Origin: Morinoia aosen
Lineage: Eukaryota > Arthropoda > Malacostraca > Amphipoda > Talitridae
Direction of reading: 5' to 3'
Length of the DNA stretch: 64,000 nt
Assembly: GCA_030386875.1 (NCBI GenBank)
Contig: CM059577.1
Coordinates: 21,711,038-21,775,037 of the forward strand
The position numbers and the translations under genes were made by a program. Positions 43,727 to 57,300 of the stretch are shown here, piece after piece. The first letter of the stretch is position 1; every line of letters begins with the position of its first letter. Below the pieces are notes generated by a model. It ran no database searches. It saw nothing but the letters and a program-made list of their open reading frames with translations, and was not told the origin of the DNA.

Positions 43727-43732
43727 GTGAGT
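43727..43732 (+). other. Splice donor GTGAGT of tetraspanin exon 1
   Basis: Perfect consensus donor directly after the ATG codon for the last Met of the exon. Confidence 0.8.
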
Positions 43733-44234
43733 ACAGTTATTTTGTGATTTTCTGCGCGCATAAATGTTTTGTAAATAATATTGTTGGGCGAGGCATTGTT
43801 GGTGTCTTCGTGTTCAAGTGATGGCGCGCATCTGAATTTTTCATTCTAATTGCCATCGCTGTTTCTTTGTAATCTAACTTAGCATACGAAGACGGTTGTG
43901 GCTGCTCAGCTAAACCCCGTTTCAAACGTATTGTACGGATCTTTCATTGTCATGAGCGCGTTCAAGTTGGGCAGCATCGCGTCCACGCAGGATGTGAAGC
44001 AATGAAGAAGGCGTACGGATAAAGGGCACGGCGCGACCATGCGTGAGCGGTGTACTCCAACACTGCGGTACTGGTAGTCCTCAGGTTTTTATGGGTCGAG
44101 CGTACTATGCGTGTATATTTTTCTTTAAGTTGATATGGAAGTGACAAATATTGTATTGATCACGGTTTCGAAAGATTTGTGCTATCCCATTTGAATAAAA
44201 TAATGTTCGTTCAAGCAAGCTTCGTTGATTATTC

Positions 44235-44437
44235 GATTCGATTTTCTCTGTTGGGTATAGGAGAAAAATTCCAAGCACAATACCCCACTCTACCCAGGTG
44301 TCTGAAATGGGTACCGGTCTTGACCGGGGGAAAGCGTCATGGCGTCCTGGCGTTAGTTATAAGGCATTTGAAAATCCAATGTACAAGGTGATATGTATCA
44401 GGCTTGATTGGAAATAAAGCATCCGTAGATGCCTTCA
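44235..44437 (+). mobile_element. SINE copy lacking the tRNA head
   Basis: Starts within the body (ATTTTCTCTGTTGGGTATAG), then ACCCAGGTGTCTGAAATGGG. It ends with CCAATG to GATTGGAAATAAAG and a GCATC/GATGC hairpin. 5'-truncated. Confidence 0.8.
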
Positions 44438-44473
44438 TTATTATCATTAAGTAAGTTTTTCAGGTAATTAAAA

Positions 44474-45020
44474 CTAGGGTAAATGTAAAGGACTTGACCA
44501 TAATCGATTTCCCACTTTTTGATCAACAAAGACTGTTAATTAAACCAAAATAAACAAGTTTTCTTCAATGCACTTTCCGGCGGAAATGAGTATTTTAAAA
44601 GTTATGGCATTAAATGAGTTACCGTAACTCCAGTCTTTGAGTCGGGGAAAAATATACCGCGCGGTCCGACGTGAAAGTAAACAGGCGTTCCCGCGCGCCA
44701 ACCAAGCCGACGAAGAGCAAACCCCCTATTACAAACGTAAAGAGGTTGGGTCGTGAGGGGTAGCAACAGTTCTTTTAGTGAAAATTATAAAACTAAAAGA
44801 ACTGTGGCTACCCCTCACGACCCAACCTCTTAACGTTTGTAATAGGGTGATGCACAATGGAGTTCCGGTAACTCATTTAATGCCATAACTTTTAAAATAC
44901 TCATTTCCGCCGGAAAGTGCATTGAAGAAAACTTGTTCATTTTGGTCTCATCAACAATATTAGTTGATCAAAAAGTGGAAAATCGATTATGGTCAAGTCC
45001 TTTACATTTACCAAAACTAG
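44474..45020. mobile_element. Foldback element with two nested inverted repeats
   Basis: The outer arms (about 44474-44630 and 44850-45020) carry GTAAATGTAAAGGACTTGAC and AAACAAGTTTTCTTCAATGC. The inner arms (about 44735-44780 and 44793-44840) carry TTACAAACGTAAAGAGGTTG and ACAGTTCTTTTAG around a centre near 44787. No coding capacity. Related sequences occur at 59060-60300. It is a non-autonomous DNA transposon family with very long TIRs. Confidence 0.8.
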
Positions 45021-45261
45021 AGTATTATTTGGTTTGGATGCCCATTGTTGAGAGAAACGTAAGAAGGTGGGGGGAGGGGGTTCACAATTGTGTGTGAGGT
45101 TGGTTCACAATTTATTTGCTAGTGTCAATCATTTTTATAACCATAATTCAATGTTTACACTTATGGGCATAAGGCTTGCCTCATTACTTGAACTCAACTA
45201 TTGATAATAAGAAAACTAGAGTTTTTTCAAATAGTCCCTTATACTTTCTGACCTCTACTGC

Positions 45262-45333
45262 TGTTCTCTTCCAGACTGCTAGTGCTGTTCTTTTCTTAAC
45301 TACTAGTGCTGTTCTTTTCTTAACTAGGTACTA
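45262..45333. repeat. Outlying degenerate 24-bp minisatellite units
   Basis: Three imperfect units of ACTACTAGTGCTGTTCTTTT plus CTTA. The same units edge the large array at 48784 and 51460. Confidence 0.75.
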
Positions 45334-48300
45334 GTGCCAGGGTGTAATTTGAGGATTGGATGGCACAAATTAGCAAAAAGTTCAAAAAATTTTTTGAATG
45401 ACCGTAAAAATAGTTCACTTTTTTCCCCATTTTATGATGGATGGTTAATATGAACAATAATATTTAGAGTCATTTGCATGTTTTAAATTTTTTATTGTGA
45501 TTTGATCAATGTTTTCACTGTCATTTGGTGAATTTTCAGACTATTTATCAGAAAATAATCAAGGATTTCAAACTTTCAAAAATTGAATTCAGTTTAGTTA
45601 GTGCTTGAGTTCTTAAACAACTTCAAGTTTCCATTGCTCTCTGTAAAATTCAACATTCTTGTCTTTTAAGGATATTCTTTGAATAAACCCAATTGCGTTA
45701 CCTTCGAAGTAAAACACACCCTTCATCATTGAAAGAGCATTTAAATGTCCTCACTCTGAGTTTAATACTAGCACTTCTCTCAAATTATCGCATCATATAA
45801 CTATACCTCAAAAATATGAACATAAAATATAAGCAGTGACAAACCTAGTGAATCACAACACAAATGTTGAAAAACCCTTGCAAGCTCAATCGCTTGAACT
45901 TGAAGTCGAGTGGCGACAGCGTCAGAGCTTTTGTATCGGCCTTCGCACCTCACAACTTTCGAGATCGGACTGTCCGAAATCCGAATGTCTGAGAGACGCA
46001 TACCATTATACGTTTTGAATAATCACTAAAATAATAATCATCCAGAGGAGGTATAAATTCAAGGCGTTAATATTTATGAGTGTTGAGGAAATTACCAAAT
46101 GAAGCAATGAATTTGAACAACTTGGATGGATTGATATAGAGGTGCAAAACTTATATTTTACATTTCTAATTATTTCTAATTAATACGAGAACCTGTAAAA
46201 AAGAGCGCATTTCAGAATTGCGCAAAAAATACAATATTTCCCTCATAGTCTCGCTGCTAACTCAATTCTATATATGCATGTTATTTGGAGTATTTAGCTA
46301 TAATGTTCATAGCATTTTGCAAACACTTTAATTTTATGAAAAGAATAGAGACATCCCTTTTCGCTAAGCCCGTGTAGCTAAAATATAATTTTCCTCAGGT
46401 GCCGGTGACAGTACTAATGAGTGTAAAAAAGTTGTATAATCTCACTGTTTGAAGTATATTGAAAATGAGGTATCATTGTAGTAGAAATAAAAATTTTTTA
46501 TGGGCACACACAAGATCTAGATGGGTAAATTCACAAGGTGGTGCATCCTGCATTGCAGGTAATTATTACATGCTCATAATCGAAACATGATTGTTCAGAA
46601 AGATATGCTATTTGATAATATTTTCCACCAATTAAAATCTTTACGTGCTCTGTCAAACTATTCGAGCATCCATTGCCTTCAGTTTTGATGGGCTCTGCAC
46701 ACAAATCTTCAATTATTTCTGTAATATCGCAAAAGTCTTCGAACCTGATTTAGTTGGACGAACGTGCAACGTATGCTATAAAGTATCTCGCTCTCAACAT
46801 GAATTTGCATTTATTCATTTGTATACCAAATGAAATTGGAAAGCGTCATTTGAAAAAACTTATTTCCGATCTCAGAAAACAAAAAATAGGAAAATAAAAT
46901 GTTATTTGCAGGCCATTACTTGCAAGGCACTCTTCTATTTTTGTAACTTGTGAATATAATGTGAGACAAAAAAATAATTCTGAGCAGTTTGTTTCCAAAA
47001 AAATGTACAAAACGATCATTTTGTTTATAAAATATCATGCAATAAAGATACATAGTAGATGAGCATGCTTGTATCTTAATACTCATTTCAATTGTCGAAA
47101 ACAATTATTGAGAGAAAAGAGTAAAAAAAGCTTTAGCTCTCATGCAGTAGTCGAGGTTTCATAATTCGTATAGCTACAAATTAAAATAATATAATACCAG
47201 TGACGATGCATTGTTGACAACATTTTTATTAGTGCGCACTTACGTTGAAATATGAGCTTAGGAACTTGGATATCAGGGGTTAATAATGAAAATAGTATAT
47301 CGATTGAAAAATTCTGCGCTTATGAGTATGAGGTCGTCATTCGACATCTTTTATTCCTACGTATCAAATATGCATGTAAACGATTTGAAAAAATGAAATA
47401 GCCTAGCTACAGATTTTTCGTGGAAGTTTATCAAGTGGCTTTGATTAAAATATGTTTGTCAAATCAAACCATTTATATTTTATGGCAAATCAAGATTTTT
47501 TTAATGTAAAACATCATGTGAACTTATTCTTTTGTAGTTAATAAATAAAAATCTAGCCAAAATTGTCTAATAGGTAGTCGTATTTATCACAAAATAATTA
47601 TTACACTTTATTAGACTTTGTCTTAAGTAAATGCAGTAGCCCGTGGGATATATAGCATTGATGACCTTATTGTTTTTGTGCTCATGTCACTAGAAAATTA
47701 AAGTATTTCATTCACAAATGTGAGCACAGAAATTAAATGGTTTTAATTTGTCTTACAGACTTTTGTAGCTATTTTAGATGAATGAGTCGCGAATCGAACT
47801 TTTTACATTTCTATTCCCGATGAATGATGTTAAAACATAGTCATTTATTTGGCTGGCAAAATCTTGATTATCATCAACTTGATATAACGAATTTCTATTC
47901 ATGAATAAAAATTCGCAATCTAAGCACTTCAATGCAAACATATATATTATGGGATTTTACGAACAATATAAGGGGAAAACTTGATTTACATTTCAACTAT
48001 TTCGTACCACGTTCATGGGATTCAAATTTTATATATCTCATTACAATGCAATACATCATTATATCCTTAATTTAACGTCAGTACATTACACCGCATACAC
48101 ACTGAAAAATTGTTGCTGCAGGATAGAAACATCGGAATGATGTCAAAGGAACTTCTCCGCACTCCGTAGTTCATTTACATTCAGCAAGTGGTTTTTATGC
48201 CCTGAACTTGATCGCAAGGCTAATTTCTTCCTTTGAAAAGACTGGAGTTTATTCTGTCTGCTACGGTGTGCAGGGAACAATAACGAATAAAAGTACTTAT

Positions 48301-48783
48301 AAATATTTTTTTTCCATGAAAAATTACCTCTTCGTAAAGCTGAAAGTTTTTTCTTTCAAATGACATTAGGATACGCCCAAATACTGAAAGAATTATGGTG
48401 TAAAAATGCATTTTAATACGATGTGTAATCATTTGAACGAACGTAAGTTCATTTCACGTTCGTTTTGACGTCACGGATTCACGGGCTCACAGCGATTCAG
48501 TTACCTTCAAACTGTCGTACGGGGATTATGTCGACGCTCTGTCTTATCGTAGTTTATTCTTCGACTTTTCATGGGAAAGCTGCATGAAATTAGCGTTTTC
48601 ATGATTTGTCCCGTATTATAACATGTTAATTACCTATTTGTGGTCACTATTGATCGAAAATAGGGTGCCGATTGAAATTTTCAAGAAGGATAGAAATAGT
48701 TCACAAAAGTTCGTGTGACTGCTACTCATAGTTCAGATGTGCCATTGTGTCTGGTCATAATAAAGTTCCCTGATATTCCACCT
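45334..48783. other. No gene seen
   Basis: 3.4 kb of AT-rich sequence without recognisable genes or repeats; probably intronic or intergenic. Confidence 0.5.
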
Positions 48784-51370
48784 TGACTAGTGCTGTTCTT
48801 TTCTTGACTATTAGTGCTGTTCTTTTCTTAACTACTAGTGCTATTTTTTTCTCAACTATTGGTGCTTTTTTTTTACTTTTAGTTTTTTGTGACCAACCAT
48901 ATTTTTTTTGGACCATTAGTAATGTCCTATTTCTGACTATTAATATTGTTTTTCTTCTAACTACTGATAGTGTTTCTTTCCTGACTGCTGATATTGTTTC
49001 TTTTCTGACTGCTGATATTGTTTCTTTCCTGTCCGCTTCTACCAATTCTTTTCTGTCTGCTCCTACCGATTCTTTTCTGTCTGCTCCTACCAATTCTTTT
49101 CTGCCTGCTCCAACCAATTCTTTCTGTCTGCTCCTACCGATTCTTTTCTGTCTGCTCCTACCGATTCTTTTCTGTCTGCTCCTACCAATTCATTTCTGTC
49201 TGCTCCTACCAATTCTTTTCTGTCTGCTCCTACCGATTCTTTTCTGTCTGCTCCTACCGATTCTTTTCTGTCTGCTCCTACCGATTCTTTTCTGTCTGCT
49301 CCTACCGATTCTTTTCTGTCTGCTCCTACCGATTCTTTTCTGTCTGCTCCTACCGATTCTTTTCTGTCTGCCCCTACCGATTCTTTTCTGTCTGCTCCAA
49401 CCCATTCTTTTCTGTCTGCTCCTACCCATTCTTTTCTGTCTGCTCCTACCCATTCTTTTCTGTCTGCTCCTACCCATTCTTTTCTGTCTGCTCCTACCGA
49501 TTCTTTTCTGTCTGCTCCAACTCATTCTTTTCTGTCTGCTCCAACTCATTCTTTTCTGTCTGCTCCTACCGATTCTTTTCTGTCTGCTCCAACTCATTCT
49601 TTTCTGTCTGCTCCTACCGATTCTTTTCTGTCTGCCCCTACCGATTCTTTTCTGTCTGCTCCAACCCATTCTTTTCTGTCTGCTCCTACCCATTCTTTTC
49701 TGTCTGCTCCTACCCATTCTTTTCTGTCTGCTCCTACCCATTCTTTTCTGTCTGCTCCTACCGATTCTTTTCTGTCTGCTCCAACTCATTCTTTTCTGTC
49801 TGCTCCAACTCATTCTTTTCTGTCAGCTCCTACCGATTCTTTTCTGTCTGCCCCTACCGATTCTTCTCTGTCTGCTCCAACCCATTCTTTTCTGTCTGCT
49901 CCTACCCATTCTTTTCTGTCTGCTCCTACCCATTCTTTTCTGTCTGCTCCTACCCATTCTTTTCTGTCTGCTCCTACCCATTCTTTTCTGTCTGCTCCTA
50001 CCCATTCTTTTCTGTCTGCTCCTACCGATTCTTTTCTGTCTGCTCCTACCAATTCTTTTCTGCCTGCTCCAACCAATTCTTTCTGTCTGCTCCTACCGAT
50101 TCTTTTCTGTCTGCTCCTACCGATTCTTTTCTGTCTGCTCCTACCAATTCATTTCTGTCTGCTCCTACCAATTCTTTTCTGTCTGCTCCTACCGATTCTT
50201 TTCTGTCTGCTCCTACCGATTCTTTTCTGTCTGCTCCTACCGATTCTTTTCTGTCTGCTCCTACCGATTCTTTTCTGTCTGCTCCTACCGATTCTTTTCT
50301 GTCTGCTCCTACCGATTCTTTTCTGTCTGCTCCTACCGATTCTTTTCTGTCTGCCCCTACCGATTCTTTTCTGTCTGCTCCAACCCATTCTTTTCTGTCT
50401 GCTCCTACCCATTCTTTTCTGTCTGCTCCTACCCATTCTTTTCTGTCTGCTCCTACCCATTCTTTTCTGTCTGCTCCTACCGATTCTTTTCTGTCTGCTC
50501 CAACTCATTCTTTTCTGTCTGCTCCAACTCATTCTTTTCTGTCTGCTCCTACCGATTCTTTTCTGTCTGCCCCTACCGATTCTTTTCTGTCTGCTCCAAC
50601 CCATTCTTTTCTGTCTGCTCCTACCCATTCTTTTCTGTCTGCTCCTACCCATTCTTTTCTGTCTGCTCCTACCCATTCTTTTCTGTCTGCTCCAACTCAT
50701 TCTTTTCTGTCTGCTCCAACTCATTCTTTTCTGTCTGCTCCTACCGATTCTTTTCTGTCTGCCCCTACCGATTCTTTTCTGTCTGCTCCAACCCATTCTT
50801 TTCTGTCTGCTCCTACCCATTCTTTTCTGTCTGCTCCTACCCATTCTTTTCTGTCTGCTCCTACCCATTCTTTTCTGTCTGCTCCTACCCATTCTTTTCT
50901 GTCTGCTCCTACCCATTCTTTTCTGTCTGCTCCTACCCATTCTTTTCTGTCTGCTCCAACCCATTCTTTTCTGTCTGCTCCTACCCATTCTTTTCTGTCT
51001 GCTCCTACCCATTCTTTTCTGTCTGCTCCTACCCATTCTTTTCTGTCTGCTCCAACTCATTCTTTTCTGTCTGCTCCAACTCATTCTTTTCTGTCTGCTC
51101 CAACTCATTCTTTTCTGTCTGCTCCAACTCATTCTTTTCTGTCTGCTCCTACCCATTCTTTTCTGTCTGCTCCTACCGATTCTTTTCTGTCTGCTCCAAC
51201 TCATTCTTTTCTGTCTGCTCCTACCGATTCTTTTCTGTCTGCTCCAACTCATTCTTTTCTGTCTGCTCCTACCCATTCTTTTCTGTCTGCTCCTACCCAT
51301 TCTTTTCTGTCTGCTCCTACCGATTCTTTTCTGTCTGCTCCAACTCATTCTTTTCTGTCTGCTCCTGTCT
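48784..51370. repeat. 24-bp minisatellite array, about 97 units in the homogenised core
   Basis: The unit is TTCTTTTCTGTCTGCTCCTA plus CCGA, with CCCA, CTCA and CCAA variants. Units are degenerate at 48784-49030 (CTGTTCTTTTCTTAACTACT type) and nearly identical from 49030 to 51365. A 959-bp block is duplicated: the rare CTGCCTGCTCCAACC unit, the 23-bp deletion unit and the TTCATTT variant near 49101-49190 recur 959 bp later at 50060-50150. Because 24 is divisible by three and the unit has no stop in any frame, frames of hundreds of codons exist on both strands. These are repeat artefacts unless transcription is shown. Confidence 0.95.
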
Positions 51371-54300
51371 GTATTTTCTGTGTTTTACATGTAGTCATGG
51401 GTCAGTTTGGTGAAATTATGAGAAAGTTTGGTGAACATTGCCGAGTTGATTAAGTAGTGTTGTTCTTTTCTTAACTACTAGTGCTGTTCTTTCACATTTA
51501 AGATTTTTGCATTGTGAGAACATCGCAAAAAGTGTTGTTGACACAAAACTTAGTTCTAAAGAAATTTTGTAGCACAGCTAGCAGTACCTTAATGTGTGAG
51601 CTGAAGCTTCTAGCTATAGTTTTCAGCTCGTATAATAACCTATTTCCGTATTATTAGCCCCTGAGCTTTTCCCTTATGTGCTGCATTTCTGCAGCTTTTA
51701 TATATGCTGTATATGTATATATATAATGACGAGAAAGGATCACATGATTCAAAAACTATTGATGTGTTCTCTACATAGCCATCAACTAAAATATCACCAT
51801 GAATTTGTTGGTATGGGAACTGTGGACATTCAATAGGCCTTTAAAAGACCATGTTTTAAAAATGCAATGAAAAATATAATGCAACTCAATGATCTCCATT
51901 TGATAACAATTATAATTTTGCCTCATTCTAGTTTTAAATTTCTGAAGTATTGCCCAACTAATATAGTGTCCAATTAAAGATGACTTTACTTTCTTTAGTT
52001 ATTCACTGTTCACTCTTGAGTAGCTAACTGCTCTCAATTTGCTGAACTTCATTTGTGTGTGTTCCTTCTCAAGATCATCAGGTGACCTTTATTATCTGAC
52101 TCATTTTATTGTGTGGAGTATACTGGCACTGGCTTACGTGTTTTCTGTTCACTTAGTCTTGTGAGCGCCCTTCCTGCACCTCTTGTGTGGGCGTGGTGGC
52201 TCTTTTTGCTTCTAATGCATGTAGGAATGTGTTCTGAAAATTCATCGTTATGCTGTAGAGTATAGACTAACTTTTGTACCTTGGATGAAGTCCCATTAGA
52301 GCGCATCACATGAATTTTCCGACTCTCATTTCAGTATTTTTCCACAAAGAAAACATTTGAGTTCTCTTGCGAACGTTGTTTATGTGCTGTTAATTTTCAT
52401 AGCATATCAATGTTTTTTTTTTCTTTATTTGTGTGTAATGTGTGGTTACGTTTGTATGCCTTGTGTGAAGACAAGATTGCCGGCACCTTCCAGCATTGCG
52501 GGCAGCTATTTGTATGATATATCCACGAAGTTCCTTTAAACCCAGGAAATGTATTTGATCTTATTCTGTTAAATGTTATCTTCGAGTTTTGCCGCTGTTT
52601 TTTCAAGTTGTAATAATTAGTTTTATTTGTGGGATGAATTAGATAACACTGAACTAAGTTGGAGGGAAAGTTTGCTAGTGCATACATTGTTTCCTTGTAG
52701 GATATTTGTTCCTAGCACCGGATAGCCTTGTCAAGCTTACGGAAACCACGCTTTCCGTCAACTGTGACGTTGGGTCCCATCAACTGAGGCGTCATCACTC
52801 GCGGTTGCTTGCTGACGTCATGTTCAGGAGCTCCCGTCGATTGTGAGATCAGCACCACCATGTGCCATTTTGTGCGCTGTACTTGGTCATACTGACTGTA
52901 CGCGATCAGAAAGGCATACAAGTAATTCCTGGTGTGGTCACGCAAAGAAAACGCTTCCACAATTAACGTCAGCAGATGTGTCAATACGGTGGAACCATCA
53001 CTTTGTCGCTCGTTTAAGTGAAACTCATTCGTTTCTGATAAGCCGGTTCCTTCTGTTTATTTCTGTGGGCGTAAATAAGATATGCGTCTTACCATTTGTC
53101 TGTTTAGTTTTTTGCTTATATTTAATATGGCTTACTGTATGGGAGAAACGGACCGTGTTTACTCTCCAGTAACTTCTCTTCGGCGTTTCCTTTTAAGGAT
53201 GTTAGGCCTATTTAAGTTCATTTGAATAGAGATAGAGAGCAAGTGAAATCAAGCATATCAGAATTGCGCTTCAACTTTCAATTCAGCTTAGTATAGCTTG
53301 TCTAATGTCTGAATGACATCATCAAATCCAGTCCGACTTGGCGGCTCTTGTTCGCGTGCGCTCATCTCAGACGAGTCGATTATCTCGTTGGCGTCATAGG
53401 ATGTCGCTTTCACTTGAACTTCTTCCATTTGCTAAAGGTTAAATTCGCCTTCGGAATGAATCAGTGGTTATAAGTTTTAATGTAAGAAGGTGCTGTTTCG
53501 AAATAGAATTTTTTTTTTGTAAAAAGTTAGACTTTTACGTACAGAATTAATGTGGCATACATGAATCCGATAGTTGCATTTCTGAATTATTAATTGAATT
53601 AAAAGTTCCTAAGCCTGTAACACGTTTTCTCAAGAAATGTATTCCTGCGAAATGGTCATCAATTACGTTCGTCTCACAGAGTCCAATAAAGAGGCCCGGT
53701 CCGAGTGACCTCTCACGCCTCAGTTGTGTGTGCACGAAGTCCCTTACGGCAGACTCCCTGTGCAGTTTATAACGCGATTTCATGTAAAATATTCAAGGTT
53801 GCGCTACAGCTGCTTCAACACCGCCCGACTTTCCACTGCTGTTTCCGTACTCTCGTCGTCAAAGCTACGTCTTGGCGTGTGACGCTAGCACTGTTTGTTG
53901 CGTAATTTTTTTTATGCCTTACATCGGATGTTTCGTAATTGAGTTTTTGCAGTATTTCGTTTTCTTTAGATTATTGGGAGGGTTGGCTCTTTCAAGTGTA
54001 CTCTGTTTTAAAGTTCTGTGTAGCTTAAACAGCAGTATATTTTTCTGTTTCGAGCAACAATAAATTTTTCATTCTGCATGCAACTCCTATCCGTCTTCTA
54101 GCATTTATTCCGAACGTAGGCGTGGTGGCCTACGTCTGAGTCCATTACACCTCAAATGGTCCTAGCATTATTGAATGATGGAAACCGTCTTTTCGTGGCT
54201 AAGAATAACCGTGAAGTTCTTCCTCGCCCGAAAGCTTACGCAGCTTCCGGGAAAGTTATAGCGCGCCATGCCTGACGTGTGCGTGCTTAGGCTTTTGTGG

Positions 54301-57300
54301 GCGATTCGACACCGAAAGCTTCAGCGACGTCCGCTTGCTCTGCAGCTTGGCCCTGACTCGTGATCTGCGTCTACGTCTGACGCTTTTTTGCTCTGTTGGA
54401 TTTTGTCATCGTTCTTATTTTGCGGTAACAACTCACCTCACGATTTATTTGGGGTTGAACTAAATTCATTCTCCCAGGATAAGTCCCTCCTTGGGGACTT
54501 GAAGCTCTCGAGGGTATGTGGGTACCTCAGCTTCACTCAAGGGGAGGAAGCTAATTGTGTCTGCCCTCGTCAGTGTACTAGGAAAGTAGCGCTCCTCAGT
54601 GGATGGCTAAGCTACGCGCCACAGAATCAGCTGCATTTGTTGAAAGACCTAGGAAGGCCTTATTTGATATAATTTTTTACGATTGTCTCTCGTAAGGGAG
54701 GCTAGCGTGCCGTGTTACAGACATCCAGCACGAGTGTCTTCGTCTTTTATTCTTCATTCTTGTACATCTTTTTGTCTCATTGAGATGCTTACGCCTTCCT
54801 TTGCCAGCTTAGTGAGCTGTGTTGTGGGTTGACTAATGGGATTATCAGGCTCTCAGCCGTGCAACTGATTTTGTACTCAATAGATTGGGAGCGAAACAGC
54901 AGAAAATGCTGATGCAATGGTAAACATGTGCCACTTAACTTGATCAAAGTCACACCTACGCGTTATTCGAATTATCCTTGAGTATATCCAGTGCCCGAAG
55001 TCGCGCGACCTAATGTATGAAGTACAGCTATGCGAGTGTCAATAATCCGATCTGTATTATATGGATATCTATACAAGAATCGTTTAATTTTTACTCTAAT
55101 CCAATATATTCTGACATTTTATTTAAGGTTAGCGGATAATTAGAGGCTATCATATGAAAATACATTTTGCTTCGTTTATTTTTTTTCGTTAGAACCAACG
55201 AAAAAAATTAAATTGCCCCAAGCTTTCGGGTTTTACTACTTTGTTACGTTGCGTCCTACGAAAAAACCAATGAGCGAAATGAATTCTCTGAAATGTTATT
55301 TACAATCTTTATCCTATATTGTGATTATAGGTATCGATGAAGACCGTTGAAAATATCAATATCCGATTTTCATGTTCGTCTACCCGCATATTACTGGTGC
55401 GCATTGTGGCCCATCGAATCTGTACGCGTTGAGAGCATCGTTAGCGCTACGGTCAGCTCATCGTTGTTATTGCAAGAGTCTTCTCAGGCGGATACAGCTC
55501 TTGTTTGTGGGAATTTTTAATTCCAGGAGAAAATGGGAGGTCAAAAGCATGTTAGGAAAGCCTTTCTTTTGTTGACTTAAAATAGTTTCCTTTGTTGTTT
55601 TTATGAGAGATTTTTATCTCGGTTCGCTGTTTTTTTTCGGCCCTTATTCCGTTCTTTTTTAACTTGTACTTTGTGTTTCATAAACTTTCAACTTGCTGTT
55701 CCTATGCGCAGGGTGTGGAGATACAACTTATAAATTTACTCCGCTCCTTTAATTCCATCCTTAATGGTGCTTTTCTCCTTCCACTCTCAAGAACACTTTT
55801 GTGTGTAGGAGTTTGTATTTCAGACTCTGGTTAAATGTTATAGCTAAATATTAAACTTCTCTAGTGCACACTATTGTTTTTAGAGAATTATGAAAACTAT
55901 TTTGGTGTCGATGAAAGCCTTTCCTAATGCCACATTTTGACTAGAAGGCATCCAATTTGACGTCGCAAGTCCACGTTCCAGATTCGTTCAGTGTGTGAGA
56001 AATTTATTGGCTGGCGTAGGAATGAAGGGCTTGACGCCTGCGGCCTTCCTACCATACATGCAGTAGTTCCACGATAATTTGAATGAGAAGTGGCCTTTGT
56101 TACTCTATTGAGTACGGGCATCTCATCGCTGGGGGGGTGTCCGGCAATTCAGGCGTTTTAAGAGCCCGGGTAGTGCAGATGTGCGATTACGAGCAGCACT
56201 CCGGCAAGTTAACGGCTCATTCTTCTGGAATGTCTTCTGCTGGTTGATACAGCGAATGCGGATTGTGACCGCCCGGTCAGTGGCCCGTTCGTTTGAAATT
56301 TCTGTAATGTCCTGACTCACGATGCCCAATACTTCTATGTTGGTGTGTGTCGGAGACTTTGCAGCACAATGTGCTCACAACCCGGCACAGCGCACACAGA
56401 AGGTGCGCCGGTGTCAGGCGGCGGCGTCAAGCTGTCCCTTAAAGCCGCGCTGCCACGCCGGGGCCGCGCGCCCTCTGCTCGGCTCTGGAGGGCAAACTTT
56501 ATTTATTTTACCCCTTCTTCCTTTCTTCTATTTTTTGGAAGTTTTCTCCTTTCACCTCCTTAGTGGAATTGATTTGATTTTTCTTGATTTAGTCTTTCAT
56601 TAATGATTTTATCTCCTCGTCTTTAGAAATGAATTTCCTCTTTTCCGATGTTATCGTGTTACGCTCCTCTGACAGAATTCGACCATTTTTATGGGAGTCT
56701 TATATGGATGTAAATTACACTCGTCGTAGAGAGAACAATGCTCGTCACGGTCCTCGTAGTTTCTGTGATAGCGTACGCTCCGCTACCTTTATCGTGGTGA
56801 GGACATGGACCATAGCGCGACAGTGTCAGGTTTCGATATCGCTGCTCGTATAATCTTCACTATCAAAGCACTCTTCATGCTATTAACCGCTGAATTTCTT
56901 GGAGTTCGCCAATAGTTGATGTTCGGTTGTTCTCTTTTTAGACTTCGCGGTGGATTTCCGGTTATGATCCTGTACAAGTATTCGCCCGTCATGGCATTAC
57001 TGTTAACGAAATTTCTCACAAAGGAGATTTGTATGCCGGCAGGCGGATTCTTGCCGATATCAAAATCGGTCTTATTGATAGCACGTTATTGTCGTATTAC
57101 CGGTTCATTATCTCCCGGAGCGACCAGTGGCTTTGTTCAAAATGAAGTCACGGTCTCGACTAGGATATGCTGGCAGATATCGGCGCATCCTTTGACGAAT
57201 TGATCTTTGTTTAAGCGTTTCTGTGACTCACACAGACAAGTTGTCCTTCTTACTAGCATTGACGTGTATTTCGATGTCTCGCGCATGCTGCCATCTCATT

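Noticed and set aside
48783..51453. Frames of 876 and 811 codons on plus and 399 and 207 codons on minus as giant repeat-protein genes
   Set aside because: They lie wholly in a 24-bp minisatellite whose unit lacks stops in all frames, several frames overlap, and the duplicated 1-bp deletion shifts frames. No promoter, splice context or non-repeat domain supports them.
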